This document shows, in pieces, positions 1 to 5,164 of a DNA stretch of 6,053 nucleotides (its first letter is position 1; each line of letters opens with the position of its first letter). Source of the stretch: E44-bin32 sp034430615 (lineage in GTDB: Bacteria > Chloroflexota > Anaerolineae > Anaerolineales > E44-bin32); contig DAOUEJ010000164.1 of NCBI GenBank assembly GCA_034430615.1, forward strand, positions 1 through 6,053, read 5' to 3'. The position numbers and the translations under genes are program-made. Below the pieces are notes generated by a model. The model was not told the DNA's origin. It was given only the letters and a program-made list of their open reading frames with translations, and searched no databases.

Positions 1-7
1 ATTCGGG

Positions 8-35
8 TTGAGATTCCGGTTTCTACCTCTATAAT
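8..35 (+). promoter_or_regulatory. Sigma-A/sigma-70 type promoter for trmD
   Basis: The -35 element TTGAGA (8-13) matches the TTGACA consensus at five of six positions, and the -10 element TATAAT (30-35) is perfect. The spacer is 16 bp. Transcription would begin near 41-43, giving a 5' UTR of about 38 nt before the GTG at 81. This implies that trmD has its own promoter here. A second promoter with the same architecture lies at 3945-3972. The start site is inferred from spacing only. Confidence 0.72.
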
Positions 36-45
36 CATGGAACCC

Positions 46-69
46 ACTGGCCCACAGTTCCGGGCCGGT
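46..69 (+). promoter_or_regulatory. Hairpin in the trmD 5' UTR
   Basis: ACTGGCCC (46-53) pairs with GGGCCGGT (62-69) to give an 8-bp stem with one G-U pair and an 8-nt loop (54-61). The stem ends 4 nt before the AGGAG at 74-78. It fills most of the predicted 5' UTR, so it could stabilise the mRNA or affect ribosome access. The pairing is visible in the sequence; any regulatory role is inference. No U-run follows, so it is not an intrinsic terminator. Confidence 0.5.
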
Positions 70-80
70 ATATAGGAGCT

Positions 81-845
81 GTGGCCGCAGACAAGCGCAT
101 GCACTTCGATGTCTTTAGCGTCTTCCCGGAGGTCATGCAGACCTATCTCGAGGCGAGTGTGCTCGGAAAAGCACAGGCCGCTGGTCACGTCTCGATCGCA
201 CTGCACCAACTGCGTGACTACGCCAGCGACCGCCACCGCACGACGGATGATGAGCCCTTCGGCGGTGGGGGTGGGATGGTAATGAAGCCAGAGCCAGTCT
301 TCGCTGCGGTCGAGAGTGTGCTCGGAAAGGATCTGGGATCCGTCCCCGTCATTCTCCTGACACCCCAGGGTCGGGTATTCGACCAGAAGCTCGCTGCCGA
401 GCTTGCCGTACTGCCGCGGATCGCGCTGATCTGCGGTCGTTACGAGGGGGTGGATGAGCGCATCCGGGAGCACCTGGTGACCGCTGAGATATCGATCGGT
501 GACTATGTGCTCACCGGGGGTGAACTGCCGGCGATGATCGTGATTGATGCGGTCACGCGCCTCCTCCCCGGCGTGCTCGGGGATGAGAACGCAACCACCC
601 ACGACTCGCACGCACACGGCTTGCTCGAGCATCCCCATTACACCCGTCCGGCTTCATACCGCGGGTGGGAAGTGCCACAGGTGCTGACCTCCGGAGATCA
701 TGCGCGCGTGCAGGCCTGGCGCCATGCACAATCGCTGCTCAGGACGAAGCTGCGTCGACCTGAGCTGCTGGACAAGATCGAACTCAGCCGGGACGACCTG
801 CAGCTATTAGATGAAGCTGGTGCCGAGGAAGAGGGGGAGCTGTAA
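81..845 (+). CDS. trmD: tRNA (guanine(37)-N1)-methyltransferase TrmD
   Basis: This SPOUT-family enzyme transfers a methyl group from S-adenosylmethionine to N1 of G37 in tRNAs with G at position 36, which prevents +1 frameshifting. It acts in the cytoplasm as a homodimer. The 254-residue product has the family's usual length. Visible hallmarks are the N-terminal FDVFSVFPEVM, DEPFGGGGGMVMKPEP (57-72), LLTPQGR (92-98), CGRYEGVDER (118-127) and SIGDYVLTGGELPAM (138-152), which form the trefoil-knot cofactor site. The HDS near 174-176 holds the position of the family's catalytic Asp, followed by LLEHPHYTRP and the C-terminal tRNA-binding part RTKLRRPELL (221-230). GTG at 81 follows AGGAG (74-78) by only 2 nt. 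ATG at 99, residue 7, would give a more family-like N-terminus but lies 20 nt from that site, so the start is uncertain. A lipoprotein gene follows after 2 nt, not the frequent neighbour rplS. Function is very secure. Confidence 0.97.
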   Translation: MAADKRMHFDVFSVFPEVMQTYLEASVLGKAQAAGHVSIALHQLRDYASDRHRTTDDEPFGGGGGMVMKPEPVFAAVESVLGKDLGSVPVILLTPQGRVFDQKLAAELAVLPRIALICGRYEGVDERIREHLVTAEISIGDYVLTGGELPAMIVIDAVTRLLPGVLGDENATTHDSHAHGLLEHPHYTRPASYRGWEVPQVLTSGDHARVQAWRHAQSLLRTKLRRPELLDKIELSRDDLQLLDEAGAEEEGEL

Positions 846-847
846 TC

Positions 848-2818
848 ATGGATAACCGGATGGCGCAAGCCCGATCGAAATTCAACCCCAGGATGGTCGC
901 TGGCGTGTTGATGGTGGCGTGCTGGATGATCCTGGCCGGTTGCAGGTCGGGGGCAGATATCGAGATTCCGCTCACGCTGATCCCGCCGACTGCAACCATG
1001 ATGGTGGAGCAGACACCGACCCCGGTCCCTCCACCACCGGAAACGTTGATCATCTGTCTTAACCAGGAACCCGAATCGCTCTTCCTTTACAGCGAAGCGT
1101 TGATGTACGGACCGGCTGCGGCCGAATCGCGGGCTGTCCTTCAAGCGATCTACGATGGACCGCTGGACTTGCTGGATGATGGGATCGCGCCGGTGATCCT
1201 GAACGACCTGCCAACGTTCGAAAATGGGAAGGTCATCCTCGAGCCTGTGACCGTGGCCGAGTCGGATGTTTACCTCAACCCGGTGAGCATGCAGGCTGAG
1301 AACCTCAAACCTGGCAGTCCCTACCTGCCGCAGGGATGCCGGGGTCCAGAGTGCATCACCAATTACTCCGGTGGTGAGATCGTCATGGAACAGATGGCGG
1401 TCGAATTCGAACTTCAGGATGGTTGGCGATGGTCGGATGGTGAGACAGTCAGAGCCTCTGATTCTGTCTTCTCCTACCAACTTGATTCCTCAAGTGATCT
1501 GAGCACCACCAAGTACCTTGTCGATCGGACACAATCTTACGTCGCGCTCGATGACCTGCGGGTGCGTTGGACTTCCATCCCTGGCTACCTGGACCCTGAT
1601 TACACTACCCTCTTCTGGGCACCTCTCCCGCAGCACCAGCTTGGTGCATTGAGCGTGGGTGATCTGCCTGGAACCGATCTGGCAGCCCGGATGCCGCTTG
1701 GCTGGGGGGCGTACATGCTGGAGACCTGGGAGCAGGGCGAGCGCATCACGCTCATCCCGAATCCTTATTACAAGCGGTCGACCGAAGGGCTGCCGGCGTT
1801 TGACCGGCTCGTCTTCCGCTTTATCGGAGACGATAGCCGGGCAGGGGTGCAGCAGCTCCTCACCGGGGAGTGTGATGCGCTGGACGAGTCCGTGCTTGAT
1901 GCCCTCGATGCGCCGCTCCTGGAACCCTACCTTGCGGAGGGAAGCATTGGCCTCAATTGGGCAGCGGAACCTGAGGTCGGGATGCTCATCTTCAATACGG
2001 CTCCGATCGGACGCCAGGGTGAGGCGTACTTCCAGGCTCCTGCCGCACGACAGGCGGTGGCTGCCTGCCTGGACCGGACAACGCTCGTCGAGGACCTTTT
2101 CGCTGGATATGGCCTACTGCCCGGAACATGGCTTCCAGCCCCAACCTCTGCTGAAACCCCTGCATCATTGCCGGTTGAGTACGACCCGCAGGCGGGCAGG
2201 GATCTACTCCAGAGTATAGGTTGGGTCGAGCTGGAGGGTGAACCTGACCAGCCGCGGGTTGCCTGGGGTGTGCCCGGTGTGTCCAACGGAACCCGCCTCA
2301 CCGTGAGTTTTACCTCCACCGGCAGTGCGCTGGATGAGGCCATCGCCGCCCGACTTCAGCAGGACCTGGCCGGGTGTGGTTTCGAGGTTCAGGTTCAGGC
2401 CGTGAGTTTCGAAGCGTGGGTAGAGCCCTGGCCACAGGGCGTAATCTTTGGGCGTGGATTTGATATGACCCACACCCGTTGGCCGGTATGGCTCACCCCG
2501 GTATGCGAGGTCCTGGCGGGGCGCGAGATCCCGGGAGCAGACCATCCTTACGGCATCAACGCCAGCGGTTATTCGGATCTTGCCTATAGCCAGGCTTGCG
2601 ATCGCTTGCTTCTGGCCGGTTTTAACCCGGACATCCGCTCCTCGGCGCTGGTAGCCATGCAGGAAAGCTATGCCTTGAACCTGCCAGCGCTGCCGCTGTA
2701 TCAGTCCCCACGCTTTATCGCTTATCAGCCTGATCTATGTGGTGTTGGGTTGCAAAGCCTGACGGAAAGCGCGCTCTGGAACCTGGAAACGTGGGCGCGT
2801 GGCGCGGATTGTCCATAA
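848..2818 (+). CDS. ABC transporter substrate-binding lipoprotein, family 5 (peptide/nickel type)
   Basis: This is probably the extracytoplasmic solute receptor of an ABC importer for oligopeptides or similar ligands. Residues 1-32 are a lipoprotein signal: a basic start (R9, K11, R15), a hydrophobic core and the lipobox LAGC with Cys32 as the lipidated residue. A Thr/Pro-rich linker (to about residue 66) precedes the folded part, which opens with ICLNQEPESLFLY. Family-5 landmarks follow: FELQDGWRWSDGE (ending at 199), GWGAYMLETW (from 285), IPNPYYKR (from 303) and the C-terminal NLPALPLYQ (from 611). Its 656 residues are slightly long for the family. GAGGGGGAG within the trmD end, 8 nt before the ATG, serves as ribosome-binding site, so coexpression with trmD is likely. 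A Cys pair (164 and 169) in the N-terminal lobe could form a disulfide. The substrate cannot be read from sequence. The ATPase genes at 4175 onward may or may not be its partners. Confidence 0.9.
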   Translation: MDNRMAQARSKFNPRMVAGVLMVACWMILAGCRSGADIEIPLTLIPPTATMMVEQTPTPVPPPPETLIICLNQEPESLFLYSEALMYGPAAAESRAVLQAIYDGPLDLLDDGIAPVILNDLPTFENGKVILEPVTVAESDVYLNPVSMQAENLKPGSPYLPQGCRGPECITNYSGGEIVMEQMAVEFELQDGWRWSDGETVRASDSVFSYQLDSSSDLSTTKYLVDRTQSYVALDDLRVRWTSIPGYLDPDYTTLFWAPLPQHQLGALSVGDLPGTDLAARMPLGWGAYMLETWEQGERITLIPNPYYKRSTEGLPAFDRLVFRFIGDDSRAGVQQLLTGECDALDESVLDALDAPLLEPYLAEGSIGLNWAAEPEVGMLIFNTAPIGRQGEAYFQAPAARQAVAACLDRTTLVEDLFAGYGLLPGTWLPAPTSAETPASLPVEYDPQAGRDLLQSIGWVELEGEPDQPRVAWGVPGVSNGTRLTVSFTSTGSALDEAIAARLQQDLAGCGFEVQVQAVSFEAWVEPWPQGVIFGRGFDMTHTRWPVWLTPVCEVLAGREIPGADHPYGINASGYSDLAYSQACDRLLLAGFNPDIRSSALVAMQESYALNLPALPLYQSPRFIAYQPDLCGVGLQSLTESALWNLETWARGADCP

Positions 2819-2887
2819 TTTAACAGTATAAATGCATTGAACCAACCTGATGGAAGATTGGTACATTATGAGGTATGTAGGGCGAAG

Positions 2888-3478
2888 GTGGAACTCGCGA
2901 TAGAAAAAGAAGACAGGTGTCTCGTCCTTCGATTGCAGGATGGTGACCTGGAAGCGCTCGGCGAACTTTACGACCGACACCGCTCCCTGGTTTATCGAAC
3001 CGCGCTGGCGATCACCAGTGAGCCTGAAGCCGCGGCGGATCTGCTGCAGGATGTATTTCTGCGCCTGCACCGTTTCGCGCACCGCATCGATCCCGAACGC
3101 CCAATCCAACCCTGGCTTTACCGCATCACGGCCAACCTGTCCTATACTTGGATGAAGCGCCGCAGCCGCTGGTTGCGTTTCTTACACGAGATGGCAGATT
3201 GGGTTTCGCGCGAGCGGCGTCTTTCCGTGCAGCGCCAGGCCGAGATGGACGAGGAGATCCGCTGGGTTCAGCAGGCCGTGGCCTCACTGCCGCTGCCGCA
3301 GCGGGTTGTCGTGGCTTTGTACTACGTCAATGATCTTTCGTTGAGGGAGATCTCGGAGACGCTGGACATCCCGGTTGGTACGGTAAAATCACGCTTGCAC
3401 TACGGTCGCAACACGCTCAAGAAGAAGCTTGGATTGCGCCCTGAGATGGTACTCGAGGTATTGTATGAGCTCTCGTGA
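2888..3478 (+). CDS. RNA polymerase ECF-type sigma factor
   Basis: This is a two-domain group 4 sigma factor that would direct RNA polymerase to a specific promoter set. From the GTG at 2888 it has 196 residues, typical for ECF factors. Sigma region 2 spans LGELYDRHRSLVYRTALAIT through PWLYRITANLSYTWMKRR and includes the polymerase-binding helix with LLQDVFLRLHRF. A basic, aromatic linker of about 30 residues follows. Region 4 then carries LPLPQRVVVALYYVNDLSL and the helix-turn-helix ISETLDIPVGTVKSRLHYGR. The frame stays open back to a TTG at 2837 (213 residues), but that start has no Shine-Dalgarno site. GTG 2888 has AGGG 5 nt upstream and gives a normal ECF N-terminus, so I prefer it. The next ORF starts inside its 3' end, as is common for a sigma factor and its regulator. 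Target promoters and inducing signal are unknown. Confidence 0.9.
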   Translation: MELAIEKEDRCLVLRLQDGDLEALGELYDRHRSLVYRTALAITSEPEAAADLLQDVFLRLHRFAHRIDPERPIQPWLYRITANLSYTWMKRRSRWLRFLHEMADWVSRERRLSVQRQAEMDEEIRWVQQAVASLPLPQRVVVALYYVNDLSLREISETLDIPVGTVKSRLHYGRNTLKKKLGLRPEMVLEVLYELS

Positions 3479-3827
3479 GTTGGTCAGGAATGATAAAACG
3501 GATCTTATCCTCGGGCGCGCCCTGAAATCCTGGGTGGGGCATTCAAGGCTGCCTGAGCCCGGGCGGGAAGAGCTGATCCAGGCCGCAAAACTCTACCCAC
3601 ACATCCCTCCTCGCTGGATGATGGCGAGTGCACTGATCCGCATCCTGATTATGTTCTTCAAAGGTGTTCTCGCCGGGAGAACTCCGCGCGATGGGCTATT
3701 GGTGTATGCCTGCGCAAGCGATGATCCTCTGCGCGGATCAAGCTCTCCATTTAATATCTCGATGCTTCAACTTTCCATTCTTTACCTCACATCGCCCCGT
3801 TTGTGCGTGTCTAGTTTTATTCTATAA
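3465..3827 (+). CDS. Hypothetical protein overlapping the ECF sigma gene; possible regulator, possibly truncated
   Basis: I do not recognise this 120-residue product. ATG 3465 lies 14 nt inside the sigma gene's 3' end and has GAGG (3455-3458) 6 nt upstream, so translation coupled to the sigma factor is plausible. The first 50 or so residues look like normal protein: a charged helix (RNDKTDLILGRALKSWV), then REELIQAAKLYPHIPPRW. A hydrophobic stretch, MMASALIRILIMFF (about 52-65), could be a short membrane or amphipathic helix. The remainder, rich in Ser, Leu and Cys, looks less like conserved protein; the DNA becomes AT-richer there and contains two perfect hairpins. Position next to an ECF factor suggests an anti-sigma or accessory protein, but no zinc-binding HxxxCxxC motif of the ZAS type is visible. 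It could equally be a frameshifted remnant of a longer gene. Confidence 0.5.
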   Translation: MSSRELVRNDKTDLILGRALKSWVGHSRLPEPGREELIQAAKLYPHIPPRWMMASALIRILIMFFKGVLAGRTPRDGLLVYACASDDPLRGSSSPFNISMLQLSILYLTSPRLCVSSFIL

Positions 3828-3944
3828 AGACACCGACACTGGGCTCTAAAGATGATGGAGTGCGGATCACAGAGGCAGAAGCGAGGCGGTTGGATGGGTT
3901 CCGGGCAGATATAGGTGTTGAATCCGCTCGGCGGGATAGGTTGA
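3828..3944. other. Spacer with a coding-like remnant but no supported gene
   Basis: No gene with a credible start and ribosome-binding site is seen. One + strand frame is open from about 3815 to a TAG at 3962-3964 and reads like ordinary protein (for example VRITEAEARRLDGFRADI). Its only in-frame start candidate is GTG 3860, which would give 34 residues, and the frame runs into the promoter at 3945-3972. It may be the decayed end of a lost gene or chance. No intrinsic terminator with a U-run is visible between the small ORF and the promoter. Confidence 0.35.
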
Positions 3945-3972
3945 TTGACGACCCTCCCCTTTAGGGTATAAT
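3945..3972 (+). promoter_or_regulatory. Sigma-A/sigma-70 type promoter for the ATPase operon
   Basis: TTGACG (3945-3950) matches the -35 consensus at five of six positions. TATAAT (3967-3972) is a perfect -10 element, and the spacer is 16 bp. Transcription should start near 3979, leaving a leader of about 195 nt before the TTG start at 4175. The spacer contains the inverted repeat ACCCT-N7-AGGGT (3951-3967), which would suit an operator for a dimeric regulator. The promoter call rests on sequence match; repressor binding is inference. Confidence 0.75.
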
Positions 3973-4107
3973 CGCGGAACTACTCGCCCGCGGTCGATTT
4001 TTCAGAGGGTGATTGTCTGACCAGGCCGAACACGTAAAGGATGTTCAGCGATTCATGACAAAGTAAGACATGCTCCAGGGAACTTGAAACACGGCTAAAA
4101 CTACTCT

Positions 4108-4143
4108 ATGATCATGTTCGCTGGCGATAACCGGCGAGGTCAT
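4108..4143 (+). promoter_or_regulatory. Bulged stem-loop in the leader
   Basis: The upper stem CGCTGG (4119-4124) pairs with CCGGCG (4131-4136) around the loop CGATAA and extends by T4118-A4137 and T4117-G4138. After a 3-nt bulge (4114-4116), C4113 pairs with G4139. After a further 1-nt bulge (4112), ATGA (4108-4111) pairs with TCAT (4140-4143). That makes about 13 pairs in 36 nt, ending 17 nt before the ribosome-binding site. It is not followed by a U-run, so a terminator is unlikely. A role in translation or mRNA stability is inference. Confidence 0.4.
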
Positions 4144-4150
4144 CACTCAT

Positions 4151-4168
4151 TCTATCGATAGAGGAGAG
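4151..4168 (+). promoter_or_regulatory. Ribosome-binding site overlapped by a 12-bp palindrome
   Basis: GAGGAGAG (4161-4168) is a strong Shine-Dalgarno sequence 6 nt before TTG 4175, and it decides that unusual start codon. The perfect palindrome TCTATCGATAGA (4151-4162) runs into its first two bases. As RNA it can fold into a small TCTA/TAGA hairpin that would partly cover the site. As DNA it could bind a dimeric protein about 180 bp downstream of the promoter. The ribosome-binding site is secure; the meaning of the palindrome is not. Confidence 0.7.
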
Positions 4169-4174
4169 ACGATT

Positions 4175-5164
4175 TTGGCCCCGAAAGTCCTCGACGTACA
4201 CAATCTCGTTACACACTTTATCACCCATGAGGGAACGGTCCATGCTGTCAACGGCGTATCGTTTTACGTAAATGAGGGTGAAACTCTGGGGATCGTGGGT
4301 GAGAGTGGCTGCGGAAAAACCGTTTCAGTCCTCTCTGTCATGCGGCTGATCCCCCAACCGCCCGGCGAGGTCAAGGCTGACAGCATTCAGTTTGGAAACC
4401 AGGAACTGACCAAGCTGAAAGAGGATGAGATGCGCCAAATTCGCGGCAGCCAGATCGCCATGATCTTCCAGGATCCGATGACCTCGCTTAACCCGGTGCT
4501 CACGGTCGGCTTCCAGGTCATGGAGCCGCTAAAAGTACACCTTGGGATGAGTGAAGAAGAGGCGCGTGAACGGGCCACCGAATTGCTGCATCTCGTGGGG
4601 ATTCCGGAAGCACATGATCGGCTGGACGACTATCCCCATCAGTTTTCAGGCGGTATGCGACAGCGCGCCATGATCGCCATGTCTCTAGCGTGCAATCCAT
4701 CGCTGCTCATCGCCGACGAGCCGACGACTGCGCTGGATGTGACCATCCAGGCGCAGATCGTTGATTTGGTCAAACGGCTGCGTGACCAGATCGGCATGTC
4801 GCTGATCTGGATCACCCATGACCTGGGCGTAGTTGCCGGCCTGGCAGACCGGGTGATGGTGATGTACGCTGGATTTGTCGTCGAAGAAGCCCTGATTCGA
4901 GAAGTTTACGAAAATCCTCGCCATCCCTACACCTATGCCTTGCTTCAATCACTGCCGCGCATGGACGGCAGCCCGGGTGAGAAGCTGATGTCGATTGAAG
5001 GGATGCCGCCGGAGTTGTATACGCTGCCGGAAGGCTGCCCGTTTGCACCGCGCTGCATGTTTGTGAAGGAGAAATGCTGGACAAATAACCCTGTGCTGGA
5101 GGAGGTCGCTCCCGGGCACCGCATTGCCTGCTGGGTGGACATCACGACAGGTGAACTTCGATGA
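4175..5164 (+). CDS. Oligopeptide/dipeptide ABC transporter ATP-binding protein, OppD/DppD type
   Basis: This is one of the two cytoplasmic ATPases that power a peptide-type ABC importer. Its 329 residues match the usual OppD/DppD length. Motifs in order are Walker A GESGCGKT (42-49), the Q-loop in MIFQDPMTSLNP (Gln99), signature FSGGMRQR (157-164), Walker B LLIADEPT (177-184), D-loop TALD (185-188) and H-loop His215 in WITHDLGVV. All catalytic positions are intact. The C-terminal oligopeptide-transporter domain begins at RHPYTYALLQSLP (249-261) and contains Cys288, Cys294, Cys301 and Cys319. In some family members such a Cys set holds a [4Fe-4S] cluster. The TTG start is set by GAGGAGAG 6 nt upstream. 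The stop overlaps the next gene's start as ATGA, so the two are translationally coupled. OppD and DppD, or a different ligand such as nickel or glycosides, cannot be separated from this sequence. Confidence 0.95.
   Translation: MAPKVLDVHNLVTHFITHEGTVHAVNGVSFYVNEGETLGIVGESGCGKTVSVLSVMRLIPQPPGEVKADSIQFGNQELTKLKEDEMRQIRGSQIAMIFQDPMTSLNPVLTVGFQVMEPLKVHLGMSEEEARERATELLHLVGIPEAHDRLDDYPHQFSGGMRQRAMIAMSLACNPSLLIADEPTTALDVTIQAQIVDLVKRLRDQIGMSLIWITHDLGVVAGLADRVMVMYAGFVVEEALIREVYENPRHPYTYALLQSLPRMDGSPGEKLMSIEGMPPELYTLPEGCPFAPRCMFVKEKCWTNNPVLEEVAPGHRIACWVDITTGELR

Larger units (their letters stand above)
3979..4174 (+). promoter_or_regulatory. Long 5' leader of the ATPase operon
   Basis: These roughly 195 nt lie between the predicted start site and the first ATPase gene. 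They hold no recognised riboswitch class. Visible elements are a weak TCAGA/TCTGA hairpin (4002-4020), several mini-ORFs of 3 to 17 codons, a bulged stem-loop (4108-4143) and a 12-bp palindrome (4151-4162) abutting the ribosome-binding site. Leader-mediated control is possible but unproven. The 5' end depends on the promoter call. Confidence 0.4.

Noticed and set aside
1..75. Open frame at the window start ending in TAG at 73-75, possibly the end of rimM or a leader peptide from ATG 37
   Set aside because: Its translation does not resemble a RimM C-terminus, it overlaps the promoter at 8-35, and ATG 37 lies upstream of the expected transcription start.
698..1480. Long minus-strand open frame opposite the trmD end and lipoprotein start
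   Set aside because: It lies opposite two well-supported genes, is rich in Arg, His and Ser as expected for an antisense shadow, and has no recognisable domain.
1659..2219. Alternative + strand frame inside the lipoprotein gene
   Set aside because: It is rich in Ser, Arg and Pro without domain motifs, while the main frame carries clear family-5 landmarks throughout.
2778..2832. Possible promoter for the sigma gene: GGAACC (2778-2783) as an ECF -35 box, or TTGTCC (2809-2814) with TATAAA (2827-2832)
   Set aside because: GGAACC has no convincing -10 partner at normal spacing, and the TTGTCC/TATAAA spacer is only 12 bp. The AT-rich patch is suggestive but not enough for a call.
2841..2862. Inverted repeat ACCAA/TTGGT after the lipoprotein gene as a terminator
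   Set aside because: The stem is only 5 bp with a 12-nt loop and no T-run follows.
2837..2887. Longer form of the sigma factor starting at TTG 2837
   Set aside because: There is no Shine-Dalgarno sequence before TTG 2837, and the extra 17 residues are not typical of ECF factors. GTG 2888 with AGGG 5 nt upstream fits better, though the longer form is not excluded.
3664..3849. Second + strand frame overlapping the end of the small ORF
   Set aside because: There is no ribosome-binding site and no recognisable motif. It is kept only as a hint of a possible frameshift in the region.
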